Shown one piece after another: positions 7,081 through 15,479 of a stretch of 20,461 nt of DNA. Numbering within the stretch: position 1 is the stretch's first letter; each line of letters opens with the position of its first letter. Location of the stretch: positions 1-20,461 of the forward strand of contig JAQCTH010000064.1 in assembly GCA_027686065.1 (NCBI GenBank). The letters are read 5' to 3'. The notes below the pieces were generated by a model that saw only the letters and a list, made by a program, of their open reading frames with translations, did no database searches and was not told where the DNA came from. Position numbers and translations under genes: made by a program. This DNA comes from Clostridiaceae bacterium AF10-41. GTDB lineage: Bacteria > Bacillota > Clostridia > Clostridiales > Clostridiaceae.

Positions 7081-8001
7081 TTAAAAAACCTCTTCTACCT
7101 CTTTTAAATATGGTATTGAAGGTTGTGCTCCTTTTCTTTGAACTGCTATTGATGATACCTTATTCCCAAAGGTTACTGCTTCTATAAGATTTTCTTTATT
7201 AATGTTTTTAACATCTAATTTTGAACTTAATCCGCCTATAAAACTATCTCCTGCAGCTGTTGTATCTATTGCCCTCACTTTAAATGCAGGAACTACTTCA
7301 TTAAAGTTTTCTCCTATTACTGCTGCTCCTCTTGAGCCTAAAGTTATAATTACAAATTTAACTCCTTTATTTAAGAAAACTTGAGCTGCTTTTTTTGCAT
7401 CTTCTAAACTTTCTACTTTTATACCAGTTAAAACCTCTGCTTCTGTTTCGTTTGGTACTATGATATCTGTTACTTTTAAAAGTTCTTCATCTATTTTTTT
7501 AGCTGGTGCAGGATTTAGTATAGTTATTTTTCCAAACCCCCTTGCTCTTTTAAATGCTTTTAAAGTAATTTCTTCTGGTGTTTCAAATTGAGATATTAAT
7601 ATATCACTTTCTTTTAAAGCCTTTTCTGATTTATCAATTTCTTCTTCATTAATTGTCATATTTGATCCAGGAACAACTATTATTGAGTTATTTCCTTTAT
7701 CATTAACCATTATAATGGCCATCCCAGTTGATTCTTTTTCATCTTCATATATAAAATTTACATCTATATTATCTTCTTTTAATTTATTTTTAAGTATTAA
7801 CCCATTATCATCTTTACCTATCTTAGATATCATTATTACCTCTGAGCCACATCTTTTAGCTGCTACTGCTTGATTGGCACCTTTTCCTCCTGATATCTTT
7901 TCAAAAGATTTTGATAAAATAGTCTCTCCTGCTTGAGGGATATCTTTAACCTTTAAAACTAAATCCATATTCATGCTTCCAAGTACACATATCTTATTCA
8001 T
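7081..8001 (-). CDS. rbsK: Ribokinase
   Basis: Ribokinase phosphorylates D-ribose with ATP to ribose-5-phosphate in the cytoplasm. The 306-residue sequence is a full-length PfkB-family kinase. It begins ICVLGSMNMDLVLKVKDIPQAGET, has the sugar-binding signature GGKGANQAVAA (residues 38-48) and the C-terminal signature DTTAAGDSFIGG with catalytic Asp252. DTTAAGD is the form typical of ribokinases rather than fructokinases. It is first in the pentose module: regulator and split transketolase follow after an 80-base gap with a promoter of its own. No ribose transporter lies in the window, so the substrate may come from nucleosides or from a transporter elsewhere. Its own ribosome binding site (GGGAAGAG) is moderate. 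Confidence 0.95.
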   Translation of the reverse strand: MNKICVLGSMNMDLVLKVKDIPQAGETILSKSFEKISGGKGANQAVAAKRCGSEVIMISKIGKDDNGLILKNKLKEDNIDVNFIYEDEKESTGMAIIMVNDKGNNSIIVVPGSNMTINEEEIDKSEKALKESDILISQFETPEEITLKAFKRARGFGKITILNPAPAKKIDEELLKVTDIIVPNETEAEVLTGIKVESLEDAKKAAQVFLNKGVKFVIITLGSRGAAVIGENFNEVVPAFKVRAIDTTAAGDSFIGGLSSKLDVKNINKENLIEAVTFGNKVSSIAVQRKGAQPSIPYLKEVEEVF

Positions 8002-8024
8002 AAATCTCTTCCCTAATTATTATT

Positions 8025-8046
8025 TTTAGTAAAACGGTTTACTAAA
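8025..8046. promoter_or_regulatory. LacI-type operator in front of rbsK
   Basis: This 22-base palindrome has arms TTTAGTAAA and TTTACTAAA around a central CG and is symmetric at 20 of 22 positions. It lies just downstream of the rbsK -10 box, roughly over +6 to +27, where bound repressor would block transcription. The central CG is a LacI/GalR-family hallmark. The regulator encoded downstream of rbsK is the obvious candidate to bind it. Confidence 0.75.
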
Positions 8047-8058
8047 TCAATCGACTAT

Positions 8059-8087
8059 ATAATAAATTATTTGTAAACGTTTTTCAA
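8059..8087 (-). promoter_or_regulatory. rbsK promoter
   Basis: On the minus strand TTGAAA (8082-8087) and TATTAT (8059-8064) are separated by exactly 17 bases, a good sigma-A promoter. The 5' leader to rbsK is about 50 bases and carries the operator at 8025-8046. Confidence 0.75.
8072..8085 (-). promoter_or_regulatory. Candidate cre (CcpA) site over the rbsK -35
   Basis: Read on the minus strand, GAAAAACGTTTACA fits the Firmicute cre consensus TGWAARCGYTWNCW at 12 of 14 positions, missing only the first two. It overlaps the -35 box of rbsK, so CcpA binding would repress under glucose. It could instead be a second site for the local LacI-family regulator. Confidence 0.4.
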
Positions 8088-8128
8088 GCGATTTTTCAAA
8101 AAAATTATAAATTTCTTTTATATTTTGC

Positions 8129-8157
8129 TTTACTTTATCATATAATAAGACTATACT
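8129..8157 (+). promoter_or_regulatory. Probable tRNA-fMet promoter
   Basis: TTTACT (8129-8134) and TATACT (8152-8157) are separated by 17 bases, about 32 bases before the tRNA. A perfect TATAAT at 8141-8146 is an alternative -10, but with a poorer -35. Confidence 0.45.
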
Positions 8158-8189
8158 TAATCTACTGGCTGAGGTCAGCAACTTAATAT

Positions 8190-8265
<76 letters not shown>

Positions 8266-8296
8266 AAAAAGCTTTGGATTTTTTCCAAAGCTTTTT
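8266..8296 (+). terminator. Perfect terminator after tRNA-fMet, probably bidirectional
   Basis: A 13-base perfect stem (arms 8266-8278 and 8284-8296, with core GCTTTGGA / TCCAAAGC) begins immediately after the tRNA CCA and ends in a T run. On the minus strand it also ends in six T residues and lies about 70 bases after the VOC gene, so it may stop both transcripts. Confidence 0.92.
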
Positions 8297-8368
8297 CATT
8301 TTTCTTAATTATTTTTTAATGTTTCTATTACTTAAGATTATCATTTGATTTTCTCCATGAATCTGAAT

Positions 8369-8791
8369 TTATTTAACTCTTTTGTACATTGGATGATTTT
8401 CATTGAACTGAATCAAATCCCATAAATTTCCATACAAATCTTTAAATACAGCAACAGTTCCATAATCTTGTTCCTTAGGTTCTCTAATAAATTCTATTCC
8501 TACTTCCATCATTTCATTATAATCACGCCAAAAGTTATCAGTTCCTAAGAAAAGAAAAACTCTTCCACCAGCTTGATTTCCTATAAAAGGCTCTTGTTCA
8601 GCTTTAGACGCTCTTGCAAGTAATATGGTTGTTCCATTCGAACCAGGTGGAGATACTACTACCCATCTTTTATATTGCTCAGGTTGATATGTATCTTCTA
8701 TTAAATTAAAATGAAGTTTTTTTGTGTAAAATTCAATTGCTTCATCATAATCTCTTACTACTAACGCAATATGTACCAATGATTGAATCAT
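8369..8791 (-). CDS. VOC (glyoxalase/bleomycin-resistance) family protein
   Basis: The 140-residue protein has the VOC pattern: an N-terminal SLVHIALVVRDYDEAIEFYTKKLHFNL with the metal-ligand histidine at residue 7, and a second half closing with TVAVFKDLYGNLWDLIQF, each half a beta-alpha-beta-beta-beta repeat. Family members bind a divalent metal and catalyse isomerisations or dioxygenations, or bind small molecules. The substrate cannot be told here. I start at the ATG at 8791, which follows GAGGTGAAATA. The open frame runs 20 codons further up, but those residues fall outside the domain and lack a ribosome binding site. A TATAAT at 8884-8889 may be its promoter. It appears to be a single-gene transcript. 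Confidence 0.88.
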   Translation of the reverse strand: MIQSLVHIALVVRDYDEAIEFYTKKLHFNLIEDTYQPEQYKRWVVVSPPGSNGTTILLARASKAEQEPFIGNQAGGRVFLFLGTDNFWRDYNEMMEVGIEFIREPKEQDYGTVAVFKDLYGNLWDLIQFNENHPMYKRVK

Positions 8792-8968
8792 TATTTCACC
8801 TCTTTTTAATGTTATAAAATCAATAAATAAATTCATATTTACTACTACCACTATAATCTAAATGTTATTCACTTTATATTCTTATTATACATGATTTATG
8901 GTTTATAATCCCTTATTCCTCAAATTATTTAATTACTTGAATAATTTATATCTACTAACCAGATACTA

Positions 8969-9011
8969 AAAAAATAAAAACCCTTAGTCATTTTCTATTT
9001 AACTAAGGGTT
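8969..9011 (-). terminator. Terminator after the ThiM-like gene
   Basis: AACCCTTAGT (8979-8988) pairs with ACTAAGGGTT (9002-9011), a perfect 10-base stem with a 13-base loop. On the minus strand it is followed by TTTTTATTTTTTTAG. It lies about 30 bases after the stop of the gene at 9043. Confidence 0.9.
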
Positions 9012-9042
9012 ACTTTAATAACTCTAAATACATATTTTTCTT

Positions 9043-9888
9043 TTATCTTACAAATGAATATTCTACTTTTGCTAATCTATTTAATTTCTCTGCATTTATA
9101 TTAATTATTTCATCTAATAAGTATTCCTTTAGCCTTCTATTCTTTTTAGGCTCTAAGTTCTTTTGTATAGCTATTTTTTCACTTACTGCTATAGTCATAA
9201 TAGCAACTAAGACGGCTCTAAATCTTTGTTCATTATTGCTTGCAGATGCAATTCCTACACAAATTAATCCACATAATATAGATTCAGTTCCCAATATATT
9301 ACTAAACTCATTTTGATAACCTTCAACATAAAATTCACTAAACCCATCAGTTAAGTAATAATCTTCACATTGGACAACTAATATTATATTATGCCTTTTT
9401 GAAAAGCTTCTTAAATCAACCCTAGCTTCTATATTTTCTTTTAATTTTAAATCCTTAAAATCTTTGTTATTTAATTTATCATCACTACTGGTTAATATCT
9501 TAAACTCCTCTACTCTTCCTTTCACAACACTTATATTGTATCTATTTATGAATCTTAATGCTATTTCCTTTCTAAGAAATGAAAAATCTACTCCCATTAT
9601 ATCTAAAACAACTGGAATACCTTTTCTTCTTGCAACCCTAATTGATTTTTCAATTGCCTCTACCTTAGCCCCACTTAAATCTTCTAAATTAATCAATAGA
9701 CAATCACATTTAAATGTTATATCAGGTGCTTCTTCAGCAAAATTTGCAATTATAGGGTTACCATCATAGCATAAAATTCCTTGCGCTAAATCTCTTACCG
9801 AAATTGAATTGGAGATACAGTGTATAAGAGGTTTTTTTTGCTTCTGCAAGTTTAAACTCTCGTCTAATGCCCTTATACCAATTTGCAT
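9043..9888 (-). CDS. Hydroxyethylthiazole kinase (ThiM)-like protein, catalytic motif altered
   Basis: The 281-residue protein follows the ThiM fold from end to end. It has PLIHCISNSISVRDLAQGIL (residues 20-39), GNPIIANFAEE (43-53), a middle GIPVVLDIMGVDFSFLRKE where ThiM has DPVGxGAT, VVKGRVEEF where ThiM has RGNxSEI, and NILGTESILCGLICVG where ThiM has TGTGCxL. True ThiM phosphorylates hydroxyethylthiazole with ATP for thiamine salvage, using the glycine-rich GTGC anion hole and its cysteine. Here that motif reads GTES and the preceding motifs are also changed. The frame is intact, with an AGAGGA site before the ATG at 9888. It has probably lost kinase activity or changed substrate. No thiD, thiE or TPP riboswitch is adjacent, as would be expected of a thiamine salvage gene. 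Confidence 0.75.
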   Translation of the reverse strand: MQIGIRALDESLNLQKQKKPLIHCISNSISVRDLAQGILCYDGNPIIANFAEEAPDITFKCDCLLINLEDLSGAKVEAIEKSIRVARRKGIPVVLDIMGVDFSFLRKEIALRFINRYNISVVKGRVEEFKILTSSDDKLNNKDFKDLKLKENIEARVDLRSFSKRHNIILVVQCEDYYLTDGFSEFYVEGYQNEFSNILGTESILCGLICVGIASASNNEQRFRAVLVAIMTIAVSEKIAIQKNLEPKKNRRLKEYLLDEIININAEKLNRLAKVEYSFVR

Positions 9889-10055
9889 TTTTGTATCCTC
9901 TCTTACATCCTGAACTTAAATTCTAGCAATATAGTAATGCTTATACTATATATATACATATTATTCGACTATATTTTTATATGTTACATATATTTAAGTT
10001 AGCAATTAATAATTATAAGAATATGAAGGAATCAGATGAATAATATATGCAAATT

Positions 10056-12434
10056 TTAAATTACTCCTAATATATTATTAAATATAAAATATTTTAACTT
10101 TCCTAGTTTCCTCTTGCAATAAATAGGAACTGTATTATAAAAATCAATTATATTTTGAATTTCTTTTTTACTAATAGGTTCATTACTATAACAAGCCTTA
10201 TTGAAAATATCTGTTATAGTTTTAAAAGATAAATCATTAGAGTCTAATATTTCATCTACCCTTTGTGAATATTGTAATGGTGTTTCTCCAATATTTATTT
10301 TAAGTCCTTGTAGTGAAAAACCTCTTAAAAGACGCTTGTATATTTTAATTATTTCTTGCTTTGAAGAATATTTTTTCAATCTATAAATAACAATCTTTCG
10401 TTTAAAATAAGGAACAATAAATATCCATAATAATGAAACAATAAATAGTTGTATAGTAATTTTTATAAATAATTTTGATTTTGATTCTATATCATTCACA
10501 TTATTTGATATATCTTCCTTCGAAGTCACATTGTTATCTTTTGCTTTACTATCTTCAACCTCATCATCAATTTCTTCTTCCTTTTGTGTTTTATTTTGTG
10601 TATTTAAAGTCTGTTCTTCAGTTGTATTATTTAAGGATTCTAAAAATGGTGCAGTAGGCTCAAAGGGCATCCATCCAAATCCTTCAAAATATACTTCAAC
10701 CCAAGCATGTGCTTGTTTATTTGTAACTTCATATATTCCATCTATAGATCTCTCTGGCAAAACATATCCCTCAACATACCTAGTTGGAATGCCTATTGAA
10801 CGAGCAAGTATTGTCATTGCTGAAGCATAATAAGTACAGTAGCCTTCCTTTGAGTCAAATAAAAAATAGTCAACAAAATCTCTATCCTCTGGTACACTTC
10901 CGGGCATTAAAGTGTATTTATAATTTTGTGAAAGGTAAGATTCTATAGCTTTTGCTTTATCATAATTATTGTTTACTGATGAAGTTATTTCAAAAGCAAG
11001 ATCAAAAACCCTTTTAGGAAGTTCATTAGGTAACTGAAGATATTCATTATAAATATCCTTTGACTTTGCTTCTAAACTTATAACATAATCTCTACTTCCT
11101 TCATTACCTTCAGAGCCTATATAATTATGTTCTATGTATTCACTATATAGACCTTCTTTGCTTCTTCTCAATAAATTATAAATATCTTCATTATTTTTAT
11201 CTATCTTATATAATTCTGCATTATATTTGAATCCCTTTTGCATTATACTTTCACTAAATAGTATTCCATAAAGATCCTTAACAACATATAAGGAATTCTC
11301 TGCTTCAAAACTTAAGTTACTTACCTTTGATGGTATAAATATTGTTTTTATATCTAAATTTTCATAAGTAATATCTATAAAGCTTTTATCAAAACCTTCT
11401 TCTAAAATATTTGTTTCATTTGACACAATCTTACTCCCTTGAAGAAGTTCAAATAAATCATCGTCAAAATTATTAAGTTCAAGCATACTGCCTAACTTAA
11501 TTGATCCGAACTTCTTGCTTTCCCATGAATAACCTGTATATATTTCTTTAACTGCTCCTCTTAAATATATTCCACTTTCAGGAGCCTCCACTTTCATTAC
11601 GAGTGTATTATCTATAGAAACATTCCCTCCTAGCCTTGAATTATCATCTCCAAAACCAGTAGAACTTATTTTGAAATAATTATTACTTCCAGTATTAGAT
11701 CCCTTTTTAGTATTATTACTAACATGTCTTGCTTTGGAATCTATCCAACTAAGTTCTATAGGATTATCTCTAGATGATAAGAAATAAGATGAAATCAATA
11801 CTATTGCACAAATTGGAATACAAGAGATTAAAAAGCTTATTGGAACTTTATTATTTCCTTTACTTAATTTAATATTTCTTAAGTAAATATATTTTAAATA
11901 GTATATTAAAATAATAAATAAAAATATATAAAAGGAAAAATAAATTCTAAAATTTTCAACTATCCATTGTCCCACAAATACGTTTGCCCCACCAATTAAT
12001 AGGATGTAAAAATTAAATTTCTTTACTGAAAATATATACACAATTAATGGAATAATAGCGTTTAAAGCTATAAATATATTCCTTTGATATCTTATGCTAA
12101 GAACTATTTCACCATTTACTTGCTTATCAATTAAAGCCGTTAGTGAGCTTATATTCTTAATAAATAAATTAAGCTCCAATGGATTTGTAAAAAAAGTAAC
12201 TAACATACCTACTAAAATAAAAGATAAGCTAATAGCAAAAATCTTTAAAGATAACTTATTAATAAATAAAATTGAATATATAATTGAAGCAATACAAACA
12301 GCTATAAATACATTTTGTGCTTTATAAGCCAATTTAAAAGTGGAAGTAAAAGCATAAACTAAACTAAAACTTAAGGTTATTGCTAGTATTAAATCCATAG
12401 TATAGCTTAAGCCCTTCTTTACAAAACTCTCCAT
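10056..12434 (-). CDS. Transglutaminase-like membrane protein (TgpA-type)
   Basis: This is a 792-residue TgpA-like protein. The first 220 or so residues form about six or seven membrane helices. An extracytoplasmic region follows with a transglutaminase-like core: Cys533 in EGYCTYYASAM, His576 in QAHAWVEVYFEGFGW, and Glu592 in FEPTAPF where many relatives have Asp. These are in the expected Cys-His-acid order. A charged low-complexity linker (NTQNKTQKEEEIDDEVEDSK) leads to another helix near residue 655 and a cytoplasmic C-terminal domain of the DUF4129 kind. It is last in an operon with MoxR and DUF58, and its ATG directly abuts the DUF58 stop, with GGAGG inside the previous gene. The three proteins are thought to work together at the cell envelope; the actual substrate is unknown. 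Confidence 0.9.
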   Translation of the reverse strand: MESFVKKGLSYTMDLILAITLSFSLVYAFTSTFKLAYKAQNVFIAVCIASIIYSILFINKLSLKIFAISLSFILVGMLVTFFTNPLELNLFIKNISSLTALIDKQVNGEIVLSIRYQRNIFIALNAIIPLIVYIFSVKKFNFYILLIGGANVFVGQWIVENFRIYFSFYIFLFIILIYYLKYIYLRNIKLSKGNNKVPISFLISCIPICAIVLISSYFLSSRDNPIELSWIDSKARHVSNNTKKGSNTGSNNYFKISSTGFGDDNSRLGGNVSIDNTLVMKVEAPESGIYLRGAVKEIYTGYSWESKKFGSIKLGSMLELNNFDDDLFELLQGSKIVSNETNILEEGFDKSFIDITYENLDIKTIFIPSKVSNLSFEAENSLYVVKDLYGILFSESIMQKGFKYNAELYKIDKNNEDIYNLLRRSKEGLYSEYIEHNYIGSEGNEGSRDYVISLEAKSKDIYNEYLQLPNELPKRVFDLAFEITSSVNNNYDKAKAIESYLSQNYKYTLMPGSVPEDRDFVDYFLFDSKEGYCTYYASAMTILARSIGIPTRYVEGYVLPERSIDGIYEVTNKQAHAWVEVYFEGFGWMPFEPTAPFLESLNNTTEEQTLNTQNKTQKEEEIDDEVEDSKAKDNNVTSKEDISNNVNDIESKSKLFIKITIQLFIVSLLWIFIVPYFKRKIVIYRLKKYSSKQEIIKIYKRLLRGFSLQGLKINIGETPLQYSQRVDEILDSNDLSFKTITDIFNKACYSNEPISKKEIQNIIDFYNTVPIYCKRKLGKLKYFIFNNILGVI

Positions 12435-13688
12435 TTAATTTCTTTTACCTCCTTGCTTAAATACTGCTTGTATATCCTCCTCTATATTAATTTCATATAA
12501 TTTAATCCCTAATTCTGATAATAAAGCAAGTATAGTTTTTGCTTCATTATCCCCATAAGCTTTACTTAGATTTTCTTTATACTCTTCTTTGTTGTTCTCT
12601 ATCTTTTCGTTACCATATATATAAATTAAGGTTATATTGCACCCCAATAATATTGCCTTATTTAATTCTTCATAAAGTATATAATTAATATTAAAAGTAG
12701 CAATTATTATATCAGCCTTACCTATATTGTAGCTAACTTCACTTTCAATTATATCCTTAAAACTTGTCTTTTGATTAAATTCAACTTTCGCTAAGGCTTC
12801 ATAAGCTTTTTGAAAGTCTAAAGAATTACTGTAATTAATAGCATTAATGCCTTTACTATCATATATCAGTTTTACCTCTGCATCATTGTATATACAATAT
12901 CTTAATATGGCAATTGTAGTTTCAAGCAACTTATCTTCAATAGCAGCATTCTTTTCTACTTCAAAATTATCACTTTGTAAATCAAGTATAAGTATTGCAC
13001 TTCTAGAACCAACTTTTTCATATTCCCTTATCATTAACTCATTTGTCTTAGCTGTTAACTTCCAATGTATTTTCCTTAAACTATCACCATAATTATACTT
13101 ATTTATCTCCTCAATTGTGGATATATCCTCTTTTCCCCCTCCAATACTTGACACATTATCTGAAAGGTAACCTGAACTTAAATAAAACTCATCAATATCT
13201 ATAATTTGCGGATACACTGTTATATAAAGTGGGGTTTTATTTTTTAGAATGACCTTAAAAATCCCAAGAAAATCTTGTACTTCAATGGTACTTACCCCTA
13301 GCTTAAAATCTCCTCTATATTTATATATATAATCAATAGAAATTTCCCTCTTAGAAAAAGGTTGTAGTGATATATTATTTATTTTATGTTTTTGTATAAC
13401 TCCACCTTTATCATTTAAGAAGCTAATACTTATATATGGAAGAATAAAAAAACCTCTGTTAGTTATATTTACTGTAAGAGTTACTTTATCTCCCTTAAAT
13501 ATTAAATCATTATCAAGACTTTGCTCATACTTTAGCATAAAATAGCCTATTAACATATATGTAAAAGAAACTATAGGAAGGACTAACACTGTATAAAAAA
13601 ACATATTTGGTACTTTTCCACCATAATAATATACAAAAGTAAATGTTATAATAAGTAAACTTAAATATAAAATTCTATTTAATTTCAT
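12435..13688 (-). CDS. DUF58-containing protein
   Basis: This 417-residue protein has two N-terminal membrane helices (about residues 6-23 and 30-52) and a long cytoplasmic or surface part. The DUF58 signature YGDSLRKIHWKLTAKTNELM is followed by IREYEKVGSRSAILILDLQ, which begins a von Willebrand A-like fold. DUF58 proteins almost always accompany a MoxR ATPase, which may remodel or assemble them. The ATG at 13688 immediately follows the MoxR stop, with GGTGA just upstream, and the stop abuts the transglutaminase start, so the three are translationally coupled. No specific biochemical activity can be assigned. Confidence 0.9.
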   Translation of the reverse strand: MKLNRILYLSLLIITFTFVYYYGGKVPNMFFYTVLVLPIVSFTYMLIGYFMLKYEQSLDNDLIFKGDKVTLTVNITNRGFFILPYISISFLNDKGGVIQKHKINNISLQPFSKREISIDYIYKYRGDFKLGVSTIEVQDFLGIFKVILKNKTPLYITVYPQIIDIDEFYLSSGYLSDNVSSIGGGKEDISTIEEINKYNYGDSLRKIHWKLTAKTNELMIREYEKVGSRSAILILDLQSDNFEVEKNAAIEDKLLETTIAILRYCIYNDAEVKLIYDSKGINAINYSNSLDFQKAYEALAKVEFNQKTSFKDIIESEVSYNIGKADIIIATFNINYILYEELNKAILLGCNITLIYIYGNEKIENNKEEYKENLSKAYGDNEAKTILALLSELGIKLYEINIEEDIQAVFKQGGKRN

Positions 13689-14630
13689 TTACTTCACCAT
13701 TGGAATATCAATATCGTTAATTATTGAGTTTAATATGTCTTCATTAGATATTTTTTTAATCTTTGCTTCTTGTTTTAATATTATTCTGTGAGAAAGTACT
13801 GGTACTGCCATTTTCATAATGTCATCTGGAATAACATAATTTCTCCCTTTATAATAAGCCCATGCTTGTGAAGCTTTAAATAAAGATATAGAACCCCTAA
13901 GACTTGATCCTAGTAATATTTGTGGATGATTACGAGTTTCTCCAATAATATTAACTATATAATCTCTTAAAAGCTTATCTACATGAACATTTCTTACTTC
14001 ATTTTGAGCAAGTATTATTTCTTCACTATCAACTACAGGGTCAAGTAAATCTATTGGATTCTTAAATTTAAGATTTGATAATATCTTGCTTTCTTCATGT
14101 GGTGATGGATATCCTATTGATACCTTCATAAAAAACCTATCCAGTTGTGCTTCTGGAAGATGATAAGTACCTAAGTATTCAACTGGATTTTGAGTTGCAA
14201 GAACCATAAAGGGTTGTGGAACTTTATATGTTATTCCATCAACTGTAACTTGATTTTCCTCCATAACTTCAAGAAGACTTGCTTGAGTTTTTGGAGATGT
14301 TCTATTTATTTCATCTGCAAGTATTATTTGACTCATTATTGAACCAGGGCGATATTCAAATTCTCCTGATTTTTGATTATATATAGTAAATCCAGTAACA
14401 TCTGATGGTAGTATATCTGGAGTAAATTGTATTCTCTTAAATGTAGAACTTATTGATTTAGCTAAAGCTGAAACAAGACTAGTTTTTCCAACACCTGGTA
14501 TATCCTCAATAAGAACATGACCATTACAAACTAAAGAAACGACAACTAACTCAATGGTTTCCCTTTTGCCGATTATAACCTTTTCTATATTATCAATTAT
14601 TTTTTTTATAATTTCTGAATTATTCTCCAT
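13689..14630 (-). CDS. MoxR-family AAA+ ATPase
   Basis: The 313-residue protein has a full AAA+ core: Walker A IPGVGKTS (Lys49), Walker B IILADEINRTSPKTQASLLE, sensor 1 VLATQNPVEYLGTY and the arginine-finger region LPEAQLDRFFMKV. MoxR ATPases act as chaperone-like assembly factors for VWA- or DUF58-type partners. I start at the ATG at 14630, five bases after GGAGG. An ATG four codons upstream, at 14642, precedes that site and has none of its own. It is first in the operon with DUF58 and the transglutaminase. A TGATATAAT extended -10 near 14690 probably drives all three. Confidence 0.94.
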   Translation of the reverse strand: MENNSEIIKKIIDNIEKVIIGKRETIELVVVSLVCNGHVLIEDIPGVGKTSLVSALAKSISSTFKRIQFTPDILPSDVTGFTIYNQKSGEFEYRPGSIMSQIILADEINRTSPKTQASLLEVMEENQVTVDGITYKVPQPFMVLATQNPVEYLGTYHLPEAQLDRFFMKVSIGYPSPHEESKILSNLKFKNPIDLLDPVVDSEEIILAQNEVRNVHVDKLLRDYIVNIIGETRNHPQILLGSSLRGSISLFKASQAWAYYKGRNYVIPDDIMKMAVPVLSHRIILKQEAKIKKISNEDILNSIINDIDIPMVK

Positions 14631-14687
14631 TTTATCCTCCATGGTTGTTTTTATATTAAATTATTAAATATTTTTAATATACTTACA

Positions 14688-14696
14688 ATTATATCA
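14688..14696 (-). promoter_or_regulatory. Extended -10 for the moxR operon
   Basis: On the minus strand TGATATAAT is a perfect extended -10 (TATAAT at 14688-14693) about 58 bases before the moxR start. The -35 position is GGCAAT, weak, which an extended -10 can tolerate. Confidence 0.5.
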
Positions 14697-14916
14697 TATT
14701 AAATCCATATATTGCCTATGCTCATCATATAAAAAGGTAATTTCTCGGATTTCCATTCTAATAAAATTGGATTACCTTGCATCCCCATATTACATAAGAT
14801 AAAATTAAACCATAAGAAATAAACACCTTTGTTAGAACTATGTAAACTAACATTACTATGTTTTTATAGGTAAAACTAAAAAAATATATACATTAAGATT
14901 AAGGAGAATTTATTTT

Positions 14917-15477
14917 ATGAATTGGATAGAAGAAATTAAAGAATATAAACCATATAATGAGCAAGAAGCTGCTGATAAAGAAGCTATTTTATTTTCAACA
15001 GATAATTTTGATAATCTTTTAACCAGAGAAAACCCCCTTGCTCATATAACAAGTTCTGGATATATAGTAAATAAAGATAAAACAAAAGTCCTTATGATTT
15101 ATCATAATATCTATAATTCTTGGTCTTGGACTGGTGGGCATGCAGATGGAGATAGTGATTTGCTTTATGTTGCTATAAAAGAAGCAAAAGAAGAAACAGG
15201 AATTAAAAACATCAAAGCTTTAGATAATAAAATTTTCTCATTAGATGTTTTACCTGTACCTGCTCATATTAAAAGGGGAAAAAATATAGCTTCTCATTTA
15301 CATTTATCAGTGGCTTATCTTTTAGAAGCTGATGAAAATGATGAACTTATTGTAAAAGAAGATGAAAATAGCGGAGTAAAATGGATTCCAATAGATGAAG
15401 TGGGAGTTTACTCAACGGAAGCTGATATGATTGTACTTTATGAAAAGTTTAATAAGAAAATAAAAGAAAAATATTAA
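14917..15477 (+). CDS. NUDIX hydrolase
   Basis: The only protein gene here on the plus strand. Its 186 residues carry a NUDIX box at 74-96 (GHADGDSDLLYVAIKEAKEETGI). Against the canonical G-x5-E-x7-REUxEExGU pattern, the metal-binding EE pair and flanking residues are present, but the first glutamate is Ser80 and the arginine is Lys88. This GHADGDxD form belongs to a recognisable NUDIX subgroup rather than being decay. NUDIX enzymes hydrolyse nucleoside diphosphates linked to another group; the substrate is not evident. The ATG has AAGGAG about 10 bases upstream. It converges on yedF, with a palindromic element between them. Confidence 0.9.
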   Translation: MNWIEEIKEYKPYNEQEAADKEAILFSTDNFDNLLTRENPLAHITSSGYIVNKDKTKVLMIYHNIYNSWSWTGGHADGDSDLLYVAIKEAKEETGIKNIKALDNKIFSLDVLPVPAHIKRGKNIASHLHLSVAYLLEADENDELIVKEDENSGVKWIPIDEVGVYSTEADMIVLYEKFNKKIKEKY

Positions 15478-15479
15478 TA

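Noticed and set aside
9889..10055. TPP riboswitch upstream of the ThiM-like gene
   Set aside because: No CUGAGA-type thi-box or matching helices are visible. Only a small 7-base inverted repeat (TATAGTA / TACTATA, 9930-9950) is present, without a T run.
14734..14778. AAGGTAAT / ATTACCTT inverted repeat between moxR and the NUDIX gene
   Set aside because: The arms are only 8 bases with a 29-base loop and no T run, and could easily arise by chance in AT-rich sequence. Nothing else is seen in that gap except the moxR promoter.
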